Of a stretch of DNA of 64,000 nt, positions 35,386 through 44,790 are shown piece after piece. This DNA is from Gammaproteobacteria bacterium (GTDB taxonomy: Bacteria; Pseudomonadota; Gammaproteobacteria; Arenicellales; JAJDZL01), in the NCBI GenBank assembly GCA_022823405.1, contig JAJDXD010000110.1:18753-82752 (forward strand), given 5' to 3'. Both the position numbers and the translations under genes were made by a program. Numbering within the stretch: the first letter of the stretch is position 1; each line of letters starts with the position of its first letter. The notes under the pieces are model-generated. The model was not told where the DNA came from. It searched no databases and worked only from the letters and a program-made list of their open reading frames with translations.

Positions 35386-36447
35386 TTGGCTGAAGAAAAT
35401 AAAGATTTACCGTCGGTGTTTGACAAACAACTGAATTCTTCTGGGCTGCTCGGTGCCCTGTCCGATGATGAAGTCGATTCTGTGGTCAATGAATATGAAA
35501 AGATCTATGAGTCTGGCGAAGAACATCGAAAAGAAACCTACCAGAAATTTGTCAACCACTACTACAACTTGGCAACTGACTTCTACGAGTTTGGCTGGGG
35601 CAATTCATTTCACTTTGCACCTCGACGACGAGGTGAGAGTTTTAAGGCGTCATTACTGAGGCATCAGCATTTTATTGCGGACCAAATGTCCCTGAAACCT
35701 GGAATGCATATTCTCGATGTGGGATGCGGAGTAGGGGGACCAATGGCTGAATTGGCTCGCTATTCAGGGGCTAAATTTGTAGGGCTTAACAACAACGCGT
35801 ACCAAATAAAGCGCGCCAAAGAAGTTACACAGGCTGAGGACATCAAGTCGCTGTGCCGCTTCATTCATGGCGATTACATGAAGATACCTGAAGACAATGA
35901 TTGCTTTGATGGTGCTTTCGCCATCGAGTCCATGCCCCATGCGCCAGACAAGACAGCGGCGTTTGGAGAAATACTGCGTGTTCTTCGCCCAGGAGCGAGT
36001 TTTGCCGGGTACGATTGGTGCGTAACTGAATTGTTTGATTCGCAAAATGCAGAACACAGGCGAATTATCAGAGACATTGAGATTGGAAATGCGCTGCCCA
36101 GAATATCCACCACGAAAGGGGTATACGAAGCATTGTGCGAGGCTGGATTCGAGGTCCTTGATGCGTGCGACTTAGCTAGCGCATCGAACTCTGATATACC
36201 TTGGTATCGCCCCTTGCAAGGACGTGACATCACATTCCGGAGTATTCCCCGTACACCTGCGGGACGTGCGATTACCAACCTGGTGTTGAGAATCGGCGAG
36301 AGAGTACGACTGTTTCCTAAAGGCGCTCGTATGGTCAGCACCATTTTGAACAGAGCGGCTGATGCAATTGTCAAAGGTGGTGAAACCGGTACATTTACGA
36401 CAATGTACTACTTTTTGGCACGTAAACCCCATCATTCAAACAGTTAA
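35386..36447 (+). CDS. sterol C-24 methyltransferase paralogue 2
   Basis: 353 residues from TTG 35386; the first residues AEENKDLPSVFDKQL differ from paralogue 1, after which the two align without gaps. Region I is YEFGWGNSFHFAPR (Tyr67, Gly70), the same as the canonical eukaryotic Erg6/SMT1 motif apart from one aromatic swap. Motif I is LDVGCGVGGPMAELARY, identical at the key positions to Erg6. Then GLNNNAYQIKRAK, AIESMPHAPDK, IRDIEIGNALPR, SDIPWYRPLQGR and FTTMYYFLARKP. Family knowledge: SAM-dependent C-24 methylation of zymosterol/cycloartenol-type substrates. This copy looks like the first-methylation enzyme, the other the variant; that division is inference. Convergent with the cyclase operon, 194 bp apart. 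Confidence 0.92.
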   Translation: MAEENKDLPSVFDKQLNSSGLLGALSDDEVDSVVNEYEKIYESGEEHRKETYQKFVNHYYNLATDFYEFGWGNSFHFAPRRRGESFKASLLRHQHFIADQMSLKPGMHILDVGCGVGGPMAELARYSGAKFVGLNNNAYQIKRAKEVTQAEDIKSLCRFIHGDYMKIPEDNDCFDGAFAIESMPHAPDKTAAFGEILRVLRPGASFAGYDWCVTELFDSQNAEHRRIIRDIEIGNALPRISTTKGVYEALCEAGFEVLDACDLASASNSDIPWYRPLQGRDITFRSIPRTPAGRAITNLVLRIGERVRLFPKGARMVSTILNRAADAIVKGGETGTFTTMYYFLARKPHHSNS

Positions 36448-36641
36448 GTCAGCTTTTTACAATCGCCGTACCTAACGGCGATGCTGTCAGTATCTGTCGA
36501 AATTAGTTAGTGAGATTGAAAGGAAAGCGCTGGGTCCGTTGAGCAATGCGAGTCACGCTGCACCTGAAACAATCCCGTCTGATGCGTTGTACCGGATAGA
36601 TTAACCTCAATTTCGAAATTAATGTTCCGGTAAGTTTGAGG

Positions 36642-39600
36642 TCAGTCAGCTACTGTGCAGCAATCAGTGCCAACTTTCACCGACTGACGCATCTTACGTC
36701 GTTGCTGGTAGAGGCACAATGCATGCAAAGGAAAGTATTGTCGATACAGGACATAGTCCAACAGAGCAGTGCGAAAAAACACACCAACCATATTTTGCTT
36801 TGGCCATGTTCCATCCACATTTTGCGTGTTGAGCAAATAGCCAATTCCATTTGAAATCGCGTGCCAGTTGGAGTCACCTGCCTCAAGCAGTGCGATGAGA
36901 GCCCACGCGGTCTGGATAACTTGACTCTCCACAAGCCCGACGTATTGGCCAGTGAAGCAGCCTCGGTGACTTTCTCCCCAACCGCCATCATTGCGTTGGC
37001 GCTCTAACAGCCAATGGCAGGCCAGTCGCAGTGCCGGGTCGCCAGGATTCGCTCCCGCCGCAAGCAAACCCCGAATCCCAAACAAGGTGCCGTAAATGTA
37101 CTGAACGCCCCACACGCCGCGCCATGATCCGTCATTCGCTTGCGTTCGGCGAAGCCAGGCTTCGCCTCTAGAAATGGCGTTCGTTACGGTCTGGTCTGCA
37201 AGTTGTGGAAAATGACTCTTGAATTCACTAAGTGCGCTAAGGCACGATGCGGTGCATTCGACAAAGGAGTGCTCGGTCATTGATTCGCCAAACATCTCAG
37301 CTGGATTAAGCCACTCCAGACCAAGCATAGAACGTTTTGATTCATAACTGCCAAAACCACCATTTCGATTTTGACTCCGTAACATGAACTGTACAGCTTC
37401 ACTCAACGTGCTGGTGTCAGCATTTTTGCCATGGACAGCTAGAATTCCAAGTGCAGCCTCTGCAGTACAGTCGGACACCGGCCAGCCATGCCATCCTCCC
37501 GCAAAACACCAACCACCTTTAGGGTCGGCACGATTCGCCTCTTGATATCCCTGAAAACTGTTGACAATTTGCTCTTGGCTCAAAAATTCAGAGCCATGTG
37601 TGAGTGCGTTCTGAACCTTGTCTAATTCAGCTACCTTCGCCAACGCCTGCAACGCAAACCCGGTATCCCACGAAGCACTCCTTGCACCGGTAACTCGCGT
37701 ACCTTGTTCCTCGTCCTCCCAAATCCAACCATCCAACTGCGATAGCGCCTGCAACATGTCAGAGTCATTCCGATCATGCAACCACAAGGCAAGAATATTG
37801 AGCAAACCGCTGACAGGAGATATGCTTGTGTGGTTAGTGGTTTGCAACTCCCACTTGATTCGTTTGAGCAGTCTGTCGACAGTTTGAGTCCTTTGGCGCT
37901 TTAGATGAACTTTTTCATACGCTCTTGTCAGGCAATACCCGGCTCGAAGCCACAGACTCGGCCGGCAAAATAAATCAGCTTCTCGCAAACTGTTTCGGGC
38001 TTCGGAAAAATTCACCTTGTCAAAACCTTGGGGAAAAAGTTCTTCTCGTAAAGAGGTGATCGTGGATGTAATCGGTGCTTGGTATCGTTGTGAGTAAACT
38101 GTTGCCATAGCCATGTAAATTAGCCTGGTGTGGCAATACCACTTAGAGGGATGTAATACAAACCAACGCGGCAGTCGCCACAATTCTGGCAGTACAGCAT
38201 GGACTCCGTCCCAGTCGTAGAGATTAAGCAGCGCTAGCCAAAACTTGCCCCAACTTGGAATATTGACAACCCCTTCTGCCTGCAGGAACTGCCTCGCTGG
38301 TTCGATCAAAGGATCATCTTGACTGACTCCAAGCAGTCTCGATGTGACATACACAAGGGTGGTAACGAAAAGATGAGGTGAGGAATGCTCGTGCATACCC
38401 CATACCCCTTGTTCAAGACGAGTCTTCTCGAAACTAAGCAGGATAAGTTGTCGTCGTTGTGGCTCCAGCGGCTGATCGAGAATGTAGTGTAGCAGAGCGT
38501 ATTGGGCGGTGAGCATGGGACACCAAACCATTTCTCCTTCCCAGCTGCCATTGTCATTCTGGAGACTCAACAAACGCTCTGTAGCCCTCTCCAAGGCAGG
38601 ACCAACATCGGGAGAATGAATCTTTTTGGGAATTGACCTGGAATCATCGGATCTCGTTGGAATGGAAATTAGGAATGCGCGGGCTAATGAATCACGGGCA
38701 AGAAAGTCTTTTTCGCCACCTCTATTTCGGTCTCTACGTTGGGCGATAATGCCGCGCACCAGCCATACCAACCGTCCAGTGGTAGCATTCATGACTTTGA
38801 ATGCACGGTTCCAGGGTAGTCTTTCAAAGTTACGCGGGAGTTGTCTAAGGAGCGTAATGGCGACTATCGTGGAAACAGTGAAAGAAAGATGAACAACCGA
38901 CGTGTTTTCACAAGCAAGTAGACTTACAGTTCCTTTGCGCGCTAAAGGATGTTTTCGCCAATTACTATAAATCGCTCTCCTTAGTTCCGCTGATTCGCGT
39001 CGATAGTCAGCAAAAACCTCGTATAAACCCATCGCCAGTAACTCAGGGCCGCGAGTTGCCAAGTGACGTTTGGAGGAAAATGCTCGAAAGTTCTCGTGCA
39101 TCGCCAAATCGAAAGCATCACCAAAACCGAGAGTCATGCCGACCGCAGTCATAGGATGGTAATTTCCGACTGCGTCGCCTACAAGAACAAGGTTTGAATT
39201 CCCATGAGTCGTTCGCGCTCTAATTTCATTGGTTGCAGCATGAAATTTTCCGTTCTGGAGTGCTTCGATAAATCCAGATCTGAGTTGTTCAGGTAGCTGA
39301 TCGGCATAAGCTTCCGACAACAGCCCAATACGGTCACGCGGAATCCAGTGATTCAACGGCACATCGACGATTATCTTGACGCGATCACGCCCCAATTGGT
39401 ACATGAGAATCGGACCTGGCCCACCCAGCAGAACATGGCCATAACCCTTCAGTTGCAAGTCTTCCCCTTCAACGATCACCCCCACCATACGCGAGCAGAT
39501 TACCCGACCAGTCTGCAATCCCAGTGACTTGCGAACAGTTGATGCGCGACCGTCGGCACCGACAATTCGGTTGGCGTTGACAGTAGTATTGGTTCCGTTG

Positions 39601-40022
39601 AGATCTATGGATATCTGACCAGATGTGGCTTCAAGAACCTTAACTGGAACAATAAAGTCGATATTAGACTCATTTTGTACACTTTGATGAAGAAGCGAGA
39701 CGAGTGCTGAATGTTCACATGCCAAACCGCGGGACCCGTTCGCATAAGGAAGTACAATCGGTTCCGAGCCGTCTTCCGGAAACACAGCAAACCCGTTGCC
39801 GGGGACGCTTTCGATTTGCGATTCAATCTCAACCCCGACCTCGTTTAGAATTCGAAGAGCCGGCGGATGCAACCACTCACCGGCCAGTCGTTTGGAGGCC
39901 TTCGGATTCGCTTCGAACAGAGCAACTTGAGCGCCCTTTTTTGCGTAGGCGAGGGCACATACGCTCCCGACAGGACCAGCGCCGACGATGGCGACGTCAT
40001 AGAATCCTAGACTATTGCTCAA
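36642..40022 (-). CDS. squalene epoxidase-oxidosqualene cyclase fusion
   Basis: About 1126 residues from TTG 40022, which overlaps the CYP51 stop; an ATG at 40091 would add 23 residues inside cyp51. Residues 1-470: FAD monooxygenase with VAIVGAGPVGSV, RIVGADGRAS and GDAVGNYHPMTAVGMTLGF, the squalene-epoxidase version of the GD-x-x-x-x-x-HP motif. Residues about 500-1110: cyclase with QW repeats (NDNGSWEGE, ANDGSWRGVWG, NDGGWGES) and the catalytic PVSDCTAEA, Asp851. DCTAE marks oxidosqualene cyclases; squalene-hopene cyclases have DxDD. The Val before SD is the residue typical of lanosterol rather than cycloartenol synthase. Reactions: squalene to 2,3-oxidosqualene, then to the first sterol. 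The fusion joins two consecutive membrane-bound steps. Last gene of the operon. Confidence 0.92.
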   Translation of the reverse strand: MSNSLGFYDVAIVGAGPVGSVCALAYAKKGAQVALFEANPKASKRLAGEWLHPPALRILNEVGVEIESQIESVPGNGFAVFPEDGSEPIVLPYANGSRGLACEHSALVSLLHQSVQNESNIDFIVPVKVLEATSGQISIDLNGTNTTVNANRIVGADGRASTVRKSLGLQTGRVICSRMVGVIVEGEDLQLKGYGHVLLGGPGPILMYQLGRDRVKIIVDVPLNHWIPRDRIGLLSEAYADQLPEQLRSGFIEALQNGKFHAATNEIRARTTHGNSNLVLVGDAVGNYHPMTAVGMTLGFGDAFDLAMHENFRAFSSKRHLATRGPELLAMGLYEVFADYRRESAELRRAIYSNWRKHPLARKGTVSLLACENTSVVHLSFTVSTIVAITLLRQLPRNFERLPWNRAFKVMNATTGRLVWLVRGIIAQRRDRNRGGEKDFLARDSLARAFLISIPTRSDDSRSIPKKIHSPDVGPALERATERLLSLQNDNGSWEGEMVWCPMLTAQYALLHYILDQPLEPQRRQLILLSFEKTRLEQGVWGMHEHSSPHLFVTTLVYVTSRLLGVSQDDPLIEPARQFLQAEGVVNIPSWGKFWLALLNLYDWDGVHAVLPELWRLPRWFVLHPSKWYCHTRLIYMAMATVYSQRYQAPITSTITSLREELFPQGFDKVNFSEARNSLREADLFCRPSLWLRAGYCLTRAYEKVHLKRQRTQTVDRLLKRIKWELQTTNHTSISPVSGLLNILALWLHDRNDSDMLQALSQLDGWIWEDEEQGTRVTGARSASWDTGFALQALAKVAELDKVQNALTHGSEFLSQEQIVNSFQGYQEANRADPKGGWCFAGGWHGWPVSDCTAEAALGILAVHGKNADTSTLSEAVQFMLRSQNRNGGFGSYESKRSMLGLEWLNPAEMFGESMTEHSFVECTASCLSALSEFKSHFPQLADQTVTNAISRGEAWLRRTQANDGSWRGVWGVQYIYGTLFGIRGLLAAGANPGDPALRLACHWLLERQRNDGGWGESHRGCFTGQYVGLVESQVIQTAWALIALLEAGDSNWHAISNGIGYLLNTQNVDGTWPKQNMVGVFFRTALLDYVLYRQYFPLHALCLYQQRRKMRQSVKVGTDCCTVAD

Positions 40023-41407
40023 TGGAAAATGCCAGATTTTGAGCGATGTTGGTAACGAACCCGACAAGGTTCCTTGGGACCTGTCACCCAACTGCCATAA
40101 TTCGGGGCAGGAATGTCTCGATCGGTAAAAAAATCAAAGCGATCAAGCAGTACAGTCCAGATCGTTTTAAGTTGCAGGTAGGCAAAATGCTTCCCCATAC
40201 ACATGTGTTTACCGCCGCCAAAACCTATCAAAGTGTAGCGGTGTTGTTTGTCTTCGCGGTTCGGTGATGCAAATCTTTCCGGATAGAACCGGTCTGGATT
40301 GGCGAATAGGTGAGGCAAGCGGTGAGCAGCTGCCGGTGATACCATGGCGAGGGTGCCGGCGGGTACGGAATGATCACCGAATTGCACAGGTTTGAGTACT
40401 TTTCGAATCAACAAAATCAATGGCGGATGTAGTCGCTCGTTTTCGCGTATGGTGTACTCCATCAACGATTGTTGCTTTAAGGTGTCAATGTTTGAAGCGT
40501 TTTCATTTGCATAAACTTCCTGCATCTCGTTCCGCAATTTGTCAATGTACGACGGCGAATTCAAAAGTTCCAAACAGGTCCAGGTTGCAAGAACTGCGCT
40601 AGTGTGCTGACCCGCGAACAATACGGTCAGTAGAATTCCAGTAATCTCTTCGTCGGTAACCGCACGGCTATCTTTGTAACGACTTTCCATAACTTTCTGC
40701 ATGAAATCATCCGACCTAGCACCCGTACGCCGTCGCTCCATGACAATTCGTTCAAACATTTCGGAAATGGATTTCCGTGCCCGGTCGCGACTTCGATGCG
40801 CCGGTGTCGGTAAATGAGGAAAGAAAAAGCCTAGGGTGTTGATTCCATTCTGCAAATCGTGATAGCTTTCCGCAAACCCAGCGTTCAACTGATTACGGAC
40901 CTCAGGACCTATGAGGCAGTGACTGGCAATATTGATCGTAAGCTGATTCATCGCCTGTGGTAAATCCAATTCTCCTTGTTGGCCCATGGCATCAGCAAAA
41001 TTCATTGTCTCCTCAAACATAATGTCAGAAAACTTGCGTAACGCGGATTCGCGCAGTTCCGGGTAGAGAAATCCCAACTGCTCAGACATCAGTTCGGGGG
41101 AAACGTCGTAGGCTACACCACGACCAAAAATTGGTACTGTGAATTGATAGACATCTTTAGCACTCATGTGATCTCGGGGCGCCCTGAAATAACAATCATG
41201 CGCTTCGGGACCGGCAAACAAGACGAATTTACGCGTACCGAGACGAAATTGAAACAACTCTCCCTGCTCATGCCACCCACGGATCAACATCGAAACCGGA
41301 TCCTTTAAAAACTCCGTCAGATGACCAATCAAGGGCAATCCACCGGTCAGCATCGGAATATTCTTAGCCGGTGGCGGTGTGTGATGTGTTGAGGAAAGGG
41401 TCGTCAT
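40019..41407 (-). CDS. cyp51: sterol 14alpha-demethylase (CYP51)
   Basis: 462 residues, no N-terminal membrane anchor. CYP51 hallmarks: FTVPIFGRGVAYDV in the B' helix-C region, I-helix FAGQHTSAVLATWT with the diagnostic His in place of the usual acidic residue, E-x-x-R in ENERLHPPL, and heme loop FGGGKHMCMG with Cys403. Family knowledge: three successive oxygenations remove the 14alpha-methyl of lanosterol-type sterols as formate, leaving a delta-14 double bond. It lies 28 bp after the sterol reductase gene and overlaps the cyclase start, which argues for translational coupling. Redox partners are not encoded adjacent; the Rieske ferredoxin at 62020 is unlikely to serve a P450. Confidence 0.93.
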   Translation of the reverse strand: MTTLSSTHHTPPPAKNIPMLTGGLPLIGHLTEFLKDPVSMLIRGWHEQGELFQFRLGTRKFVLFAGPEAHDCYFRAPRDHMSAKDVYQFTVPIFGRGVAYDVSPELMSEQLGFLYPELRESALRKFSDIMFEETMNFADAMGQQGELDLPQAMNQLTINIASHCLIGPEVRNQLNAGFAESYHDLQNGINTLGFFFPHLPTPAHRSRDRARKSISEMFERIVMERRRTGARSDDFMQKVMESRYKDSRAVTDEEITGILLTVLFAGQHTSAVLATWTCLELLNSPSYIDKLRNEMQEVYANENASNIDTLKQQSLMEYTIRENERLHPPLILLIRKVLKPVQFGDHSVPAGTLAMVSPAAAHRLPHLFANPDRFYPERFASPNREDKQHRYTLIGFGGGKHMCMGKHFAYLQLKTIWTVLLDRFDFFTDRDIPAPNYGSWVTGPKEPCRVRYQHRSKSGIFH

Positions 41408-41434
41408 GGATACTTCCTTGATTTGTTACTGCCG

Positions 41435-42535
41435 CTAGTAGACAAACGGTAACATTGAATAACGGACTCGCTGTTTGTAGCGCGTCCACAGATCGCCATA
41501 CTTGGCACAACAGCGTTGCTCATCACGTAGTGAGCGGTGACACAGCAGTACAGTCAACCATACAGGCAAGAGGTAGGGTACCCAAGACTCAAATCCTGTG
41601 GTCAGGGCAAATGAAAAGTAGACACAAATTTCACCCGTATAGTTAAGGTGGCGTCCAACACCCCAAAAACCGGAGATCAGCAACCGACCTTCCAAGGTAC
41701 GGGCGGGTTGACCCCAAATCCTAATATCAGCTTTACGTTTGAAGCGGTGCTTTTGTTGATTGGCGCCGCGAAATAGCCAGAAACCGAATCCAAATAACAA
41801 CACAATTGCTACTGCGGCAATAGGATGCAGCACATCAGACGGGTGCACCAGCCACCAACCCACCAAACAGTAAAAAAATGGCACCAAGACATAATCTCCC
41901 CAAATCAGCATCCATCCAAAGCGCTCACTGATCATGTCCCATGTGTGAACCATTCCCTGTTCAAACTGGAAATAGTTGAATACATACAAAAAAGTGAAGA
42001 TTTGATATAGCATCATTGCCAGCGTCAGTTCACCGTAAGTTTCGTATTGCATGACGGCGAATGAGGCATTAAAGAGTGCGAGACCAATGAGAGAGGGGCG
42101 ATAGCTAAATAGCTTAATGTCCACTCCGAGCCAGGTCGGATTGGACAGCGCACCGAAAAAATATCCACGCCAAAAGCCAGTAGTGGTTTCCTGATTACGG
42201 GTAGCCCGGAAATAAAGCCATGTAGCAAGTAAAAATGCGAATACGTTTGCAGCCACGAACAAAGCGGCAAATTGCGAATACAGCACCGAAAGCGAAAACC
42301 AACCCATTGACTGGACAATAGCTGTCACAAATACCGTAATCAGAAACAGCGCAAGACCATTGAGTTTATATTCGCGCGTATTGCCCTCCATATCCGGACC
42401 TTTGATTCGGCGTCCAGGTACCACTACAGAACCCAAAAACAGCGCCCCAACGAATACCAAAACCATGCCCGCCGCTTCAAGCAGGTTCAGGCTCGTCAGC
42501 ATTGTCAACATCGATATAAAGTTCGGTTCAGGCAT
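41435..42535 (-). CDS. ERG24/ERG4-family sterol reductase
   Basis: About 366 residues from ATG 42535, which overlaps the sdmA-like stop by 8 bp; an upstream ATG at 42562 is also possible. Nine to ten helices. The C-terminus is diagnostic for the family: RGANQQKHRFKRK, LLISGFWGVGRHLNYTGEI, LLCHRSLRDEQRCCAKYG, WTRYKQRVRYSMLPFVY. Family knowledge: NADPH-dependent reduction of sterol double bonds (delta-14 for ERG24/TM7SF2, delta-24(28) for ERG4, delta-7 for DHCR7). Its position directly before cyp51 favours delta-14 reduction of the CYP51 product, but ERG4-like action on a C-24-methylene side chain cannot be excluded given the two methyltransferases. Confidence 0.88.
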   Translation of the reverse strand: MPEPNFISMLTMLTSLNLLEAAGMVLVFVGALFLGSVVVPGRRIKGPDMEGNTREYKLNGLALFLITVFVTAIVQSMGWFSLSVLYSQFAALFVAANVFAFLLATWLYFRATRNQETTTGFWRGYFFGALSNPTWLGVDIKLFSYRPSLIGLALFNASFAVMQYETYGELTLAMMLYQIFTFLYVFNYFQFEQGMVHTWDMISERFGWMLIWGDYVLVPFFYCLVGWWLVHPSDVLHPIAAVAIVLLFGFGFWLFRGANQQKHRFKRKADIRIWGQPARTLEGRLLISGFWGVGRHLNYTGEICVYFSFALTTGFESWVPYLLPVWLTVLLCHRSLRDEQRCCAKYGDLWTRYKQRVRYSMLPFVY

Positions 42536-43631
42536 TATCGAAACTGTTTTCCATGGATTCACGGGCCAAGTATTCTTCCCACTTGCGAACAGTCAAATTT
42601 TGAAACTCGCGTACAACCGGATTGAATTCAATGGGAGGTGCGTCCCAGTGTGCCTCGTAACCCAGTTGTTCTGCCTCGACGGCAACTTTGTCCTGAGTTA
42701 ACAAGGGAGCAATCATCATGCGGTTTGAGATTTTCATGGCTGCGCTCATTGCAAAACGGGGAATTCTTATGGGCAGTAAGGGTATTTTTAAAGATTTGAA
42801 ATAAAACAGAAAAAATACTCGTGTGGTCCGTTCGTCAATTGGTAAAACAAATAACCAGTGTTTTATCCACTCATCGGTATTCGACCACTGGTAGGGGTAT
42901 TGGAAGCAAAGCGTCATGCTGTTGGTATCAAATTTGTCGTGCTCCACAAAAAATCCCGAAATCCGCCCGCGTCCGACCTTCGTGTCATAAGCAAGATGAA
43001 CGTTATCCCCAACCGTCTCATATTGGGTGAGGACGGCATCCTGAAACGGACGATACTTGCGGTGAAGATAGGCGTGCGTGAAATCGCTGACGTTATCGAT
43101 AATCATCGAGTGATGGGCTGACCAAGTGAAGCTGAGGGGTACACAGGCCCAGCGTTTTGGCCCTTCAAGTTCGGGAATATCCGGAATCTCTCGTTGTTCA
43201 GAGCGTTCAGCCTTGCCGGGAAACAGCCAGACTAGACCATAGCGAACCTTGACAGGATAACTCTTGATTGAAGGCTTCAGACCTTTGTTTCCGCCCGACT
43301 TCGTCTGTGGGATATCGGCCCGTCGACCGGTCTGGTCATATTCCCAGCCGTGATATGCGCAGACAAGCCGACAGCCTTGAACATTCCCTAGTGAGAGTTT
43401 GAGCTGGCGATGTGCGCATCGGTTTTCGAGTGCGTAAAATGATCCATCTTCTGCACGATACAGCGCAATAGACTGTTTCCAAAAAATAACTTCGACTACG
43501 GTTCCAGGTTTGATTCGACGCACTTCTTCGACTGCGTACCAATAGTCGGGGTCCATGCCGGTTGCCCGAACTTTCTGACGCAAATTTCCAGCTTGCTCAA
43601 AACTTGGTGGTGAATTATGCAGCGAACTCAA
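42528..43631 (-). CDS. Rieske-type oxygenase, SdmA-like sterol C-4 demethylase
   Basis: 367 residues. Rieske 2Fe-2S motif CAHRQLKLSLGN ... CRLVCAYHGW (C-x-H, C-x-x-H) at about 72-100; mononuclear iron site NVSDFTHAYLH (D-x-x-H-x-x-x-H) near residue 190. Family knowledge: in Methylococcus capsulatus the Rieske oxygenase SdmA oxidises the C-4 methyl of sterols as the bacterial alternative to eukaryotic ERG25. Placement in a sterol operon and next to an SdmB-like gene makes that role likely. It overlaps the 3beta-HSD gene by 4 bp (ATGA) and the reductase by 8 bp. An electron donor is not encoded adjacent; the Rieske ferredoxin at 62020 is a possible partner. Confidence 0.85.
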   Translation of the reverse strand: MSSLHNSPPSFEQAGNLRQKVRATGMDPDYWYAVEEVRRIKPGTVVEVIFWKQSIALYRAEDGSFYALENRCAHRQLKLSLGNVQGCRLVCAYHGWEYDQTGRRADIPQTKSGGNKGLKPSIKSYPVKVRYGLVWLFPGKAERSEQREIPDIPELEGPKRWACVPLSFTWSAHHSMIIDNVSDFTHAYLHRKYRPFQDAVLTQYETVGDNVHLAYDTKVGRGRISGFFVEHDKFDTNSMTLCFQYPYQWSNTDEWIKHWLFVLPIDERTTRVFFLFYFKSLKIPLLPIRIPRFAMSAAMKISNRMMIAPLLTQDKVAVEAEQLGYEAHWDAPPIEFNPVVREFQNLTVRKWEEYLARESMENSFDNA

Positions 43632-44764
43632 GTTGAGCCTCCTTGTGGCGTTGCCTGTAGATTCTTGTTAGTCATGGTACTCGCCGTTGCGAATTCGGAT
43701 TTCTCTGTGGGAAATTTTGCATCCGGATTTATTATTGCGTTCGGACGGTTGTAGTGAAACGCATAGGCGTCATTAATCGCCTCTCGAATACTGGTTGGCT
43801 GATAACCTAGTTCCTGCCTGGCTTTTTTGAGGCTGGCATGACGACGCAGCCTTAACAGGCGGATGGCACCAGGGGTAAAGCGCTGATTGAAATCCGGATG
43901 AAATCGACTTAAATAAAAACTTGCCACTTCTGAGAAAGCCAGCATTATGGGGGATGGTATCTGTCGAACCGGACGCGCAATTCCGCTAACCTCCTCGAAT
44001 AAATCCAGAATATCTGAGATGGTTTTGAACTCGCTGCTAAAAATGTATTTCTCGCCCGAACGTCCATGCTCCATACACAACAGATGTCCTTGTACGATGT
44101 CGCGTGCAGCGACAAACTCGAATCCACCATCTATGTAAGCAAGTAGTTTTCCATTGGTGTAGTCGCACAAGGTTTTTCCGAGTCGCGATGGAAAAAAATC
44201 AGCGCCACCGATTACAGCACAACACGTTGCGACAATGACTTCCTGACCTTTTGCAGCTGCGCGCCAACACTCGTGCTCGACTTGCGACTTGCTGCGCTCA
44301 TATGGCATCGTGCGTACCATGGGATAGAATGGCATCGTCTCATCACTCGGTAAGGAGGGGTTGTCGAGATCATAACCAACTGCACTGAATGAGCCTGTAA
44401 CCACCACTCGACCTGCTTCGGTCTCACGCGCCGCTCGCAAAACGTTACGGGTACCGAGAACATTAGTCTCGAATATTTCCCGACGATGGTCACGATTACC
44501 ATCGATGGTAGAAATTTTCGCTGCAACATGATAGACACCTTGGCAACCTTCCATTGCGTCCCGGGTAGCTTTTAAATCCCGAATGTCACCATAGCGGCAC
44601 TCAACATCCAGATTTTTCAGTCCTTCATTGTTGTCCTCGTGCCTTAGCAACACACGAATTGGAATGCCATCATTAAGTAACCTTCGCACGAGATTTGATC
44701 CTACATGCCCGGCTGCACCGGTTACAAAAACGGGTGCATTGCGTGAATTATCAATCGAGTTCAA
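43628..44764 (-). CDS. NAD(P)-dependent 3beta-hydroxysteroid dehydrogenase-like protein, SdmB-like
   Basis: 378 residues, extended SDR. Nucleotide-binding FVTGAAGHVGSNLVRRL; GVYHVAAKISTIDG; catalytic Tyr-Lys in YERSKSQVEHE; substrate-side segment VARDIVQGHLLCMEHG. The C-terminal 25 residues are polar and extend beyond the fold. Family knowledge: in Methylococcus the reductase SdmB, a 3beta-HSD-type enzyme, completes C-4 demethylation by decarboxylation and/or ketone formation after SdmA. First gene of the five-gene operon 44764-36642. A perfect-armed palindrome at 44791-44808 lies just upstream and may control the whole operon. Confidence 0.85.
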   Translation of the reverse strand: MNSIDNSRNAPVFVTGAAGHVGSNLVRRLLNDGIPIRVLLRHEDNNEGLKNLDVECRYGDIRDLKATRDAMEGCQGVYHVAAKISTIDGNRDHRREIFETNVLGTRNVLRAARETEAGRVVVTGSFSAVGYDLDNPSLPSDETMPFYPMVRTMPYERSKSQVEHECWRAAAKGQEVIVATCCAVIGGADFFPSRLGKTLCDYTNGKLLAYIDGGFEFVAARDIVQGHLLCMEHGRSGEKYIFSSEFKTISDILDLFEEVSGIARPVRQIPSPIMLAFSEVASFYLSRFHPDFNQRFTPGAIRLLRLRRHASLKKARQELGYQPTSIREAINDAYAFHYNRPNAIINPDAKFPTEKSEFATASTMTNKNLQATPQGGST

Positions 44765-44790
44765 AACCGAATCCGTAAATCAGGTTGACG

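Noticed and set aside
36642..40022. Squalene-hopene cyclase (hopanoid pathway)
   Set aside because: The active site is DCTAEA, not DxDDTA, and it is fused to an epoxidase in a CYP51/ERG24/SMT context, so oxidosqualene cyclase is the better call.
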